Assembly (NCBI GenBank): GCA_964465665.1
Contig: CAYXKM010000311.1
Coordinates: 1-10,006, forward strand
Direction of reading: 5' to 3'
DNA length: 10,006 nt
Origin: JAKEGN01 sp964465665
GTDB taxonomy: Bacteria > Pseudomonadota > Gammaproteobacteria > Steroidobacterales > Woeseiaceae
The notes beneath the pieces are model-generated. The model saw only the letters and a program-made list of their open reading frames with translations. It was not told the origin of the DNA and did no database searches. Shown here in pieces: positions 1-7,711 of the stretch; positions within the stretch are counted from its first letter, which is position 1, and each line of letters starts with the position of its first letter. The position numbers and the translations under genes are program-made.

Positions 1-287
1 GAGAGTTCTCGATGCAATGGAGAATTGTAGATCTCGTCAAACAGTACAATGTCCGCCTGATTCGAGATAGGAACGTCGGGTTCCGAACACACTATAAAAC
101 CCGTACCAATGCTGAATCGTCGCGGTAGAACCCGTGTCAAAAATCTGCGGAAACGCTCCTCGTCGTTGCGACCTCGCTCACCGAGATGCGGGAGAACGCT
201 CGTCAAGATTTCCGACTCTAGTCGAAATGTGTCCTGCATCGCACGATAGTATTGTGTCGGACCCACGAGTTTGCTTGACCGAGCCAT
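1..287 (-). CDS. DUF6602-like protein, N-terminal part (runs off the left edge)
   Basis: An open frame runs without a stop from an ATG at 287 to the window edge. It gives 95 complete codons, so the C-terminus lies outside. The start is placed just inside the cassette boundary: the core site GTTAGGC of the attC at 294-395 precedes it, and its AGG sits 7 nt before the ATG. The visible part has an N-terminal helical stretch, then residues GTGFI (61-65) and SNQADIVLFD (75-84). That pattern (a glycine-rich strand, then S.Q.DI...D) is what I recall for DUF6602 proteins, which are uncharacterised and found in mobile and accessory regions. The Q-x-D-hydrophobic-D element could be part of a nuclease-like fold, but that is inference only. 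Codon use appears less GC-rich than in the housekeeping genes to the right, as expected for a transferred cassette. Family assignment is by memory of motif shape, without a search. Confidence 0.6.
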   Translation of the reverse strand, partial: MARSSKLVGPTQYYRAMQDTFRLESEILTSVLPHLGERGRNDEERFRRFLTRVLPRRFSIGTGFIVCSEPDVPISNQADIVLFDEIYNSPLHREL

Positions 288-293
288 GCGGAT

Positions 294-395
294 GCCTAAC
301 GCTTGAGCTCACCCGCGCCAGAATTTGGCGCGGCGGTTGCACCTGCAAGCGCCGTGACAAATACGGCCGGCGGCGGGTGCAGCGATTTGTTAGGC
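294..395 (-). repeat. attC recombination site 1
   Basis: The 102-base element starts with GCCTAAC and ends with GTTAGGC, the R-box pair of integron attC sites. Read on the minus strand it is GCCTAACAAATCGCTGCAC at one end and GTGAGCTCAAGCGTTAGGC at the other. The inner arms pair (CACCCGC with GCGGGTG) with unpaired bases between the boxes, as attC needs for folding. A second internal hairpin (CCGCGCC / GGCGCGG) lies in the variable part. The asymmetry (GCCTAACAA at the R'' end, AAGCGTTAGGC at the R' end) suggests that cassettes are oriented on the minus strand, the same direction as the genes. The hicB stop codon falls inside its R'' box. Confidence 0.88.
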
Positions 396-629
396 GACAC
401 TTTGCAGACGGTTAGCGAGGTCGCGGCCAGAGGTTGCTGGAGGCAGCGGCCTTCCATCTTTCTTGTAGAGGGTAATCGCTTCCTCGACAATCTGGCAAAG
501 CTCCTCAAAGACAGCTCGCTCATCATCGCCGTGGCACCCGCCAAGAATCAGACCAGGGGCGCTCCCGACGTAGCAATTGTCTTCATCGGACCACTCCACG
601 ATTTTTGCGTACCGGGCACTAGCTTTCAT
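390..629 (-). CDS. hicB: HicB-family antitoxin
   Basis: This 79-residue protein has the HicB N-terminal pattern: a first strand (YAKIVEWSDEDNCYVGSAPG, residues 7-26), then GCHGDDERAVFEEL (31-44), then an amphipathic helix (to about 55). Together these match the partial RNase H-like fold that binds and neutralises HicA. The C-terminal tail is short (PLPPATSGRDLANRLQSVA region), with no ribbon-helix-helix or helix-turn-helix domain. It therefore belongs to the short HicB type and may not repress by itself as full-length HicB proteins do. The start codon overlaps the hicA stop (ATGA), so translation is probably coupled. The stop TAA lies in the R'' box of attC site 1, showing that the gene and recombination site evolved as one unit. 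Confidence 0.85.
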   Translation of the reverse strand: MKASARYAKIVEWSDEDNCYVGSAPGLILGGCHGDDERAVFEELCQIVEEAITLYKKDGRPLPPATSGRDLANRLQSVA

Positions 630-823
630 TTCTCAAGCTCCACGAGGACGTTCCGCACCGCTTTAATCTGATACTGTTTCGCATCGTCACCAAGTCTGCC
701 GGAAATCGTAATAGGTTTCGACAATTTCGGGTGAACATAATTTCTATGGCTTCCTTTTCCGCCACGATCTTCGAAGCCGGCACGCTCCAACTGGGCTATC
801 AGTTCTCTGATTTTCGGAGGCAT
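626..823 (-). CDS. hicA: HicA-family mRNA interferase toxin
   Basis: The product is a 65-residue protein of usual HicA length. It has the family signature: an N-terminal helix (IRELIAQLERAGF, 5-17) followed by GGKGSHRNYVHP (21-32), where His26 is the expected catalytic residue of the dsRNA-binding-like fold. HicA cleaves mRNA and tmRNA and is held inactive by HicB. The order toxin then antitoxin, with a 4-base overlap, is the classic hicAB arrangement. The ATG at 823 lies 22 bases inside the cassette boundary. I see no Shine-Dalgarno sequence in front of it, so basal translation may be weak or the start may differ. Key residues appear intact, so an active toxin is likely. Confidence 0.87.
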   Translation of the reverse strand: MPPKIRELIAQLERAGFEDRGGKGSHRNYVHPKLSKPITISGRLGDDAKQYQIKAVRNVLVELEK

Positions 824-845
824 CGCGCAGGAGGCCGCTGGTGTA

Positions 846-949
846 GCCTAACGCTTGAGCTCACGGGCAACGGCGCGCCTGGCGCGGCTTTGCCCTTACT
901 GCAAAAGCCGTGACAGGCGCCCGTTGGCCCGTGCAGCGATTTGTTAGGC
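846..949 (-). repeat. attC recombination site 2
   Basis: This 104-base element has the same terminal 19 bases on each side as attC site 1 (GCCTAACGCTTGAGCTCAC ... GTGCAGCGATTTGTTAGGC on the plus strand). The core differs. The inner arms form a long imperfect hairpin: CACGGG, CAACGG, CGC and CTG segments on one arm pair with the other, with single extra bases between them. A GGCTTT...AAAGCC hairpin lies at the apex. Shared ends and a divergent core are typical of attC sites from one host integron. It terminates the 852-1484 cassette on the minus strand. Confidence 0.88.
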
Positions 950-1484
950 AGCGCTTGCGACATTGTTAACCCGTTTCTGACGATTGCTCGATCCTTCTAC
1001 ACGCGAAATCGACTGCGCCAGTTTCGCCCAGAAGCTCCATTCGATCTTCGTCAATCCAATGTATCTCGTTTCGTGTGCTACGGCCTGTTTCATACTCTCT
1101 CTTCAGAAATGTCGCAACCTCGTCGTCTTGCGCGGGGTTAGCGGACGGATCCCAGCTTGATACAAGTACTTGCGCCATTTCCCGCACCAGAAAACCACGG
1201 TCGACGGACCAACGCCCCCAGATATTCAGTGAGGTAGCGAATCTCTCACCATTCGCGAACCGTGCTAGAAGCTCAGCATTGGCGATGTACCAGCCTTTGC
1301 CAGAAAACTCGAAAATCTCTTCCGATTCCAAGGTAAAGGCGTCTTGCTCGAAACTGCCTCGTCGGCATTTCCATTCTCCGGCTATGGAAAGCTGATCGCA
1401 GACCGATACGGCTGAGGTAAGCATTGCGATCCCGAGAATTGTGACTTTCGTCGAGATCGAACTGACGCCCATTGAGCTGCCTAA
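852..1484 (-). mobile_element. Integron gene cassette with one unknown gene
   Basis: The unit is about 633 bases, from the lone core site at 1479-1485 to the R' cleavage point of attC site 2. It holds one gene starting 12 bases from its left-hand (5') boundary on the minus strand, followed by about 16 bases and the attC. It is the right-most cassette seen, so it would be the first in the array if an attI site lies at 1486 and beyond. Confidence 0.72.
966..1472 (-). CDS. Putative secreted protein of unknown function (cassette gene)
   Basis: I do not recognise the family of this 168-residue product. It starts with a short polar region containing Lys9, then a hydrophobic stretch (VTILGIAMLTSAVSV, 10-24) that reads as a signal peptide or membrane anchor. 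Soon after comes IAGEWKC (30-36), and near the C-terminus FACRRI. Cys36 and that late cysteine could form a disulfide closing a beta-barrel-like domain, recalling lipocalin-type secreted proteins that open with a G-x-W motif. That analogy is a guess. The middle is rich in aromatic residues and alternating strands (WYIANAELLARF, LNIWGRWSV). The ATG lies 7 nt after the AGG of the core site, so translation may use the recombination site as its ribosome binding site. The stop is 16 bases before attC site 2. Confidence 0.7.
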   Translation of the reverse strand: MGVSSISTKVTILGIAMLTSAVSVCDQLSIAGEWKCRRGSFEQDAFTLESEEIFEFSGKGWYIANAELLARFANGERFATSLNIWGRWSVDRGFLVREMAQVLVSSWDPSANPAQDDEVATFLKREYETGRSTRNEIHWIDEDRMELLGETGAVDFACRRIEQSSETG

Positions 1485-1485
1485 C
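1479..1485 (-). other. Integron core site (GTTAGGC) without a visible partner arm
   Basis: The minus strand reads TATAGTTAGGCAGCTC, an exact copy of the seven-base core found at both attC sites, at the 5' boundary of the right-most cassette. I searched the next 200 bases to the right for a matching R''-type box (GTTRRRY on the plus strand) and found none. The site is therefore more like the single crossover point of an attI site, or a remnant of a truncated attC. Confidence 0.6.
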
Positions 1486-1681
1486 TATAAGTAGCGAGGA
1501 ATAATGCAGCATTTGATTGCTGCAAAAATGCACGATATCGATGGATGGGTTCTTTAAGTGCTTGAAGTACAAGGACTGGCATTCTGATACCTTGCGTAAT
1601 CGCGATTTCGTAACATTGCGGAGCCAAGTACAACCAGTCGGGCTGGAAAAGCTGTAGTAAAAGTCACGACAGGTTGTTGTG
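1486..1681. other. Intergenic stretch between cassette array and CapA gene; possible attI remnant
   Basis: I see no convincing gene here. A long minus-strand frame crosses it but has no family features and runs out of frame through the neighbouring cassette gene. Notable items are a perfect 7-base inverted repeat (TGCAGCA / TGCTGCA, 1505-1524) about 20 bases from the core site, and an 8-base direct repeat AAGTACAA at 1565-1572 and 1626-1633. If this is an attI site, repeats like these would be candidates for integrase binding, and a cassette promoter reading leftward would be expected. I found only weak promoter-like matches. Confidence 0.35.
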
Positions 1682-2809
1682 CTACTCGCTGTGCGTCCGT
1701 ACAAACTCCCGCTTGGTGGGAATTATGCGCCCGTCCGGCTGAAAAACGATACCGGGAGAGCCGAAGTCCTGCTTGCTGAGCTGCTGAATCAGCTTCAGCG
1801 CGCGTTGCTCCTCGTCCGGAACGGGACCGCCCGGGCGAATTTGGATCGTCGAGTGTATCTGCCCTTCGATGAACCGGCCTTCGTCATCGAGAGTTGTTAT
1901 CAGAACAGGCGCAATGCCGCGGTTGCCCTCGACGCTGATGCCGTAATACGTAGCGAAGTTCCCCAGGCTGTAGGCGATCAATCTCTCTTTGTAATACTCC
2001 ATCGCGCGAACGACATGCGGCCCATGGCCCAGAACGAGATCCGCGCCGGCGTCGATCATCATGCGGGAGAATTTGACAACGTCACCGCGCGGCTCGCCGA
2101 AGTACTCTTCCTCTGCAAACGGCAGGCGTTCGACGTTCAAACCCTCCGCGCCGCCGTGGAACGACACGATCACGATATCGTGGTTGGCCGCGTGCGCTGC
2201 TACCAGTGACGCGGCAAGATCGTAGTCGTGCAGGAGGTTCGATTCCTTTGTGACCGCAAACGCCAGCAGTGCAACCGCAAGTCCCTTCGATTTGAAGCTC
2301 GCGAAATCGCCTTCGCGCCCCGAGTGACGAATGCCGGCATCGGCCAATGCCCGCATGCTCGAGCTGCGGCCCTCCTCGCCAAAGTCCCGGGCGTGATTGT
2401 TGGCGAGGCTCATCACGTCGAAGCCGGCCGCGACATAGTGCTGAACGTAGCGGGTCGGCGAACGGAACAGGTAGCAGACGTTCAGGTTCTTGCACACCTT
2501 GGCCGGCTCACCACCGTCCAGCAGCACGCCCTCGAGGTTGCCAAAGGTGATGTCGGGCGACGACAACCACGGTGTGACGGCTTGCAGGAAACTGACGCCG
2601 TCATCGTCCGGCAGATGATTCTGCGGATAATCGGTGCCGAGCATCATGTCGCCAACGGCGGCAATGCTCACGATCGCTTTCGGCGACACGGGTGGGCTCT
2701 GTGTTACAACGAGGGGCCGATCCGGAGCGTCCTGTGCGGCGGGCGTTGCCTCAGTTGCGACCTCCGGCGTGCTGCTGCAAGCGCCGAGTGCAAGGAAAGC
2801 GACCGGCAT
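1682..2809 (-). CDS. CapA-family (poly-gamma-glutamate synthesis type) putative lipoprotein
   Basis: This is a 375-residue protein of the CapA/PGA_cap family, which has a calcineurin-like metallophosphoesterase fold. With the start at 2809 the N-terminus is a short hydrophobic run ending in the lipobox LGAC (8-11), so Cys11 would be lipidated, followed by a Pro/Ala-rich linker to about residue 45. Conserved motifs run in order: AAVGDMMLG (50-58), GNLEG (90-94), SLANNHARDFG (134-144), VSFHGG (215-220), LGHGPH (260-265) and YSLGNF (280-285). These supply the Asp, Asn, Glu and His residues expected at the metal site. The frame is open upstream to 3112, but that part overlaps the SPOR gene. The chosen start lacks an N-terminal positive charge and a strong ribosome site, so it is uncertain by a few codons. 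It lies 28 bases after the SPOR stop and is probably cotranscribed. CapA proteins take part in capsule or polyglutamate export in Bacillus; the role here is unknown. Confidence 0.85.
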   Translation of the reverse strand: MPVAFLALGACSSTPEVATEATPAAQDAPDRPLVVTQSPPVSPKAIVSIAAVGDMMLGTDYPQNHLPDDDGVSFLQAVTPWLSSPDITFGNLEGVLLDGGEPAKVCKNLNVCYLFRSPTRYVQHYVAAGFDVMSLANNHARDFGEEGRSSSMRALADAGIRHSGREGDFASFKSKGLAVALLAFAVTKESNLLHDYDLAASLVAAHAANHDIVIVSFHGGAEGLNVERLPFAEEEYFGEPRGDVVKFSRMMIDAGADLVLGHGPHVVRAMEYYKERLIAYSLGNFATYYGISVEGNRGIAPVLITTLDDEGRFIEGQIHSTIQIRPGGPVPDEEQRALKLIQQLSKQDFGSPGIVFQPDGRIIPTKREFVRTHSE

Positions 2810-2837
2810 GAGCAGCCGGCATCGGGTAACAGCGGTT

Positions 2838-3398
2838 CTAATCCCCGAGACGAATTCTGAGCACATCGATATTGGCCTGGTGCAAGCGGCTACGCAGCAC
2901 ATTGAGTTCTTTGAGATCCGAAGTCGGGCCGATGCGTACCCGGTGATAAGTTTTGTCGTCGATGGATACCCGCTGAATGGTCGATTCGATACCGTGCAAC
3001 GCGAGTTCCGCGCGTCGCCGGTCCGCATCCCTGAACTCGCTGAACGATCCGGCCTGCAATACGTACACACCGGGTTTCTCGACTGCCTGCGGTGCCACAT
3101 CGACGCGGACATCCGGTTCCTGCTCCGGAATCACGACCTCGAAATTCGGCAACATGTTGTAGAAATCGAAACGGGGTTTGGCCGGTGCAGTGTCTTTGGC
3201 CGCGGTTTCATTGTTCTTGTCTACTGCGCCGGGGACCGGAGCACTGATCTGCGGCGGCGCGGCCCGGCGCACCCCACTGCCCGGGCTCCTGTCCTTTACG
3301 TAGATTGCGAGCGCCACCGACAGGCCGATGGCCAGACCGAATATCATCCAGCTCCAGGCCGGGTACTCCTCGCCGCGGTGGTGTCGTCGTTTCGCCAT
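2838..3398 (-). CDS. FtsN-like SPOR-domain membrane protein
   Basis: The 186-residue product is a bitopic inner-membrane protein. It has a basic cytoplasmic N-terminus (MAKRRHHR), one membrane helix (about 14-34) and a Pro/Ala-rich periplasmic linker. Next comes the FDFYNMLPNFEV segment (78-89) typical of FtsN-like proteins, then a C-terminal SPOR domain (about 111-186) with VYVLQAGSF at its start and YHRVRIGP in the middle. SPOR domains bind denuded septal peptidoglycan, so a role at the division site is likely. I chose the ATG at 3398, 4 bases after the argS stop, over the in-frame ATG at 3452 inside argS. The resulting MAKRR start and coupled translation fit the family. The argS - SPOR order is the same as in Pseudomonas. 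Whether it is the functional FtsN cannot be told from sequence alone. Confidence 0.88.
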   Translation of the reverse strand: MAKRRHHRGEEYPAWSWMIFGLAIGLSVALAIYVKDRSPGSGVRRAAPPQISAPVPGAVDKNNETAAKDTAPAKPRFDFYNMLPNFEVVIPEQEPDVRVDVAPQAVEKPGVYVLQAGSFSEFRDADRRRAELALHGIESTIQRVSIDDKTYHRVRIGPTSDLKELNVLRSRLHQANIDVLRIRLGD

Positions 3399-3402
3399 GG
3401 GC

Positions 3403-5160
3403 TTACATGGACTCCGGCGCCGAAACGCCGATGATTGCGAGCCCGCTGGCAATGATGGAACGCACAGCAGCGATCAGCGCGAGTCTTGCATTTCGCGTCG
3501 CTGCATTGTCGACAATAAAGGTGTGCGCGTTGTAATAAGCGTGGAACTCGTTTGCCAGCTCGCGAAGGTAGTTCACAAGGTGTTGCGGCGCCCGGTTGGT
3601 TGCCGCGAGATCGACAACCTCCGAATAGCGGCTGATCGTCGTCATCAGGGCTTTTTCGTGCGCTTCATCGAGTTTATTCAGGTTAGCGGATCCATCGTGC
3701 TGGTCCCAGCGTAGTGCCTTCTCCTCGAGCTGGCGAAACACGCTGCAGACACGCGCATGCGCATACTGGATGTAATAAACGGGGTTATCGTTGGAGCGGC
3801 TCTTGGCGAGTTCCAGATCGAAGTCGAGGTGCTGGTCGTTGGAGCGCATCACATAGAAGAATCGCGCTGCGTCATTGCCGACCTCCTCGCGTAGCTGGCG
3901 CAAAGTGACAAACTCGCCGGATCTTGTGGACATCGACATCTTCTCGCCCCCGCGGTACAGCGTCACGAACTGCACCAGCTCGACCTCGAGGCAGTCACCG
4001 GCATAACCCATGGCCTCGAGTCCCGCGCGCACCCGTGCCACGTAGCCATGGTGATCCGCGCCCAGAAGGTCGATCAGTTGATCGTAACCACGCCGCCGTT
4101 TGTCGTAGTGATAGGCGATGTCCGAAGCGAAGTAAGTTTTCTTGCCATTCTCGCGCACGACAACCCGGTCCTTTTCGTCGCCGTAGTCGGTGGCACGAAA
4201 CCATGTAGCGCCGTCTTTTTTGTACAGCATTCGGCGTTCTTTGAGTATGGCGAGCGCCTCATCGATGAGGCCTTCAGTTTCCAGGCTTTGTTCGGAGTAC
4301 CACCGGTCGTAAACGACACCGAACTCGCTGAGGTCCTCACGAATCTCATCGCGGATGGATTCGAGAGATTGTTGACGCAAGTGCAGGAAACTCTTCTCGC
4401 CCAGCAGTTCAATCGCGCGATCGATCAGTGCCGAAATGAACACTTCCTTGTCGCCTTCGGGCTCGTCCGCGGGCAGGCCGGCCGTGAGCTCATTCGCCGT
4501 AATCTCCGGCACGCCGCGGGTGTCGAGTGCTGCGGCGATGTCGCGGATGTAATCGCCGCGATAGCCGGCGCTTGGAAACGGCACCTCAAGTCCGGTGGCC
4601 TGCAACCGCCGCAACCACACACTCAGGCCCAGGATATCCATCTGCCGCCCGGCGTCGTTGACGTAGTACTCGCGATCGACGGGAAATCCGGCCGCTTCGA
4701 GCAGGTTGCCGACGGTCGCACCGAAAGCCGCGTGCCGGCCGTGACCGACGTGCAGCGGACCGGTCGGATTTGCTGATACGAACTCGAGCAGGATTTTCGG
4801 CGATGCTTTCGGTGGCAGGCGCCCGTAAGCGGTACCGAGTTTCAGGGCCTCTCTCAGCTCCCGATGAAACGCCGGCGCACCGACGTGGAAATTGATGAAG
4901 CCGGGACCCGCAATCGCGGTCTTCTCGATCAGTTCGCTTTTCGGCAGTTTTTCGATGATCGTTGCTGCGAGGTCACGTGGATTTTTGCCAACGCTTCTCG
5001 CCAGCCGCATGGCGACATTGGTCGCGAAGTCGCCGTGGCGCGGATCGCGCGTGCGCTCGACATCGACGTTGACGAACTCGATGTCCGGCAGTCCGGCGAG
5101 TTCGGGAATGGCGCGAATCGATTCCGCGACAAGGTCTGCAATGCTGCTCTTTAAAGTCAT
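3403..5160 (-). CDS. argS: Arginyl-tRNA synthetase
   Basis: This 585-residue class I aminoacyl-tRNA synthetase charges tRNA-Arg with arginine in the cytoplasm. All parts are present: the N-terminal Arg-tRNA-synthetase-specific domain (1 to about 90, including the DFATNVAM segment), the HIGH signature as HVGHGR (137-142) after SANPTGPL, and the catalytic Rossmann core with YYVNDAGRQ. The KMSKS loop appears as GEKMSMSTRSGEFVTL (405-420), followed by the helical DALR anticodon-binding domain (about 465-585) ending in the usual GVSAPESM. Length is normal for the family. The ATG at 5160 gives the expected N-terminus, though no clear ribosome site precedes it. It follows priA by 70 bases and is followed after 4 bases by the SPOR gene. 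Methionine replacing the second lysine of KMSKS is common in bacterial ArgRS and not a defect. Confidence 0.97.
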   Translation of the reverse strand: MTLKSSIADLVAESIRAIPELAGLPDIEFVNVDVERTRDPRHGDFATNVAMRLARSVGKNPRDLAATIIEKLPKSELIEKTAIAGPGFINFHVGAPAFHRELREALKLGTAYGRLPPKASPKILLEFVSANPTGPLHVGHGRHAAFGATVGNLLEAAGFPVDREYYVNDAGRQMDILGLSVWLRRLQATGLEVPFPSAGYRGDYIRDIAAALDTRGVPEITANELTAGLPADEPEGDKEVFISALIDRAIELLGEKSFLHLRQQSLESIRDEIREDLSEFGVVYDRWYSEQSLETEGLIDEALAILKERRMLYKKDGATWFRATDYGDEKDRVVVRENGKKTYFASDIAYHYDKRRRGYDQLIDLLGADHHGYVARVRAGLEAMGYAGDCLEVELVQFVTLYRGGEKMSMSTRSGEFVTLRQLREEVGNDAARFFYVMRSNDQHLDFDLELAKSRSNDNPVYYIQYAHARVCSVFRQLEEKALRWDQHDGSANLNKLDEAHEKALMTTISRYSEVVDLAATNRAPQHLVNYLRELANEFHAYYNAHTFIVDNAATRNARLALIAAVRSIIASGLAIIGVSAPESM

Positions 5161-5230
5161 TGTTCTTGGGACTTTTTGGGGGGTTCAAGATGGTCGCCGC
5201 CGCCGGCGAGTCGGCAATTCTAACGTGCAG

Positions 5231-7453
<2,223 letters not shown>

Positions 7454-7462
<9 letters not shown>

Positions 7463-7485
7463 TTTTATATAAAATACATATAGTT
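7454..7485. promoter_or_regulatory. AT-rich stretch at the priA / sigma-operon divergence, probable promoter region
   Basis: A run of almost pure A/T (TTTTTTCATTTTTATATAAAA and on to TATAG) interrupts GC-rich surroundings exactly at the 5' end of priA. It contains TATAAA (7468-7473, plus strand) and related TATA-type hexamers on the minus strand. No well-matched -35 box at standard spacing could be fixed for either direction. If priA is transcribed from here and starts at 7462, its leader would be very short, which would favour the GTG start at 7426. Confidence 0.35.
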
Positions 7486-7660
7486 ACAGCGTGTTTACGC
7501 GAACCGCTGTGGCGAATTCGCGGGGTTGCCAGGATTCTGGAGGCGCCCCGGCTGTTGCGGGCCTGTCAACCGCGCGGCCGGTAACGCGTTCTATGCTTCA
7601 GGCCGGCGCACCGGGCCCGGTGCCGATATTAGACCTCATAGCGCAGGCAGGAAGAAGGGA

Positions 7661-7711
7661 ATGGCAAAGAAGGATCTTTACGGGGATTTCGGAGCCGGGC
7701 GAGTTCGATGA
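7661..7711 (+). CDS. Possible 16-codon leader ORF overlapping the sigma-factor start
   Basis: An ATG at 7661 is preceded by a good purine-rich ribosome site (AGGAAGAAGGGA). It opens a 16-residue frame, MAKKDLYGDFGAGRVR, whose TGA overlaps the sigma-factor ATG as ATGA. The sigma gene itself has no strong ribosome site. The small frame could therefore serve as a leader that couples translation into the sigma gene, or mark a misplaced sigma start. It could also be chance. Confidence 0.3.
   Translation: MAKKDLYGDFGAGRVR

Larger units (their letters stand above)
300..851 (-). mobile_element. Integron gene cassette carrying hicA-hicB
   Basis: Boundaries are placed at the G/TT cleavage point of the two flanking core sites, giving a unit of about 552 bases. 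On the minus strand it contains a 28-base leader, hicA, hicB overlapping by ATGA, and its own attC at the 3' end. This is the standard anatomy of a mobile cassette: little non-coding sequence, no clear promoter of its own and a terminal attC. Toxin-antitoxin cassettes are well known from large chromosomal integrons, where they are thought to stabilise the array. Mobility itself is inferred from structure. Confidence 0.8.

Noticed and set aside
1..1485. CRISPR array
   Set aside because: The repeated elements are about 100 bases long, only two in number, separated by coding cassettes and hairpin-forming with GCCTAAC/GTTAGGC ends; this is attC, not CRISPR.
1505..1524. Perfect 7-base inverted repeat considered as a terminator for capA
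   Set aside because: It lies over 150 bases past the capA stop, and the T-run on the minus strand comes before the stem, not after it. It is better viewed as a possible protein-binding site near the core.
1273..1704. Minus-strand open frame of 143 codons spanning the array edge and the intergenic stretch
   Set aside because: It overlaps most of the cassette gene in another frame, crosses the core site and shows no domain, signal peptide or family pattern. It looks like a chance frame, though it is the only long one in 1486-1681.
2810..3112. Upstream extension of the CapA frame to an ATG at 3112
   Set aside because: The extra 101 residues lie entirely within the SPOR-domain gene, read in another frame, and precede a clear lipoprotein signal. 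The start at 2809 explains the protein better.
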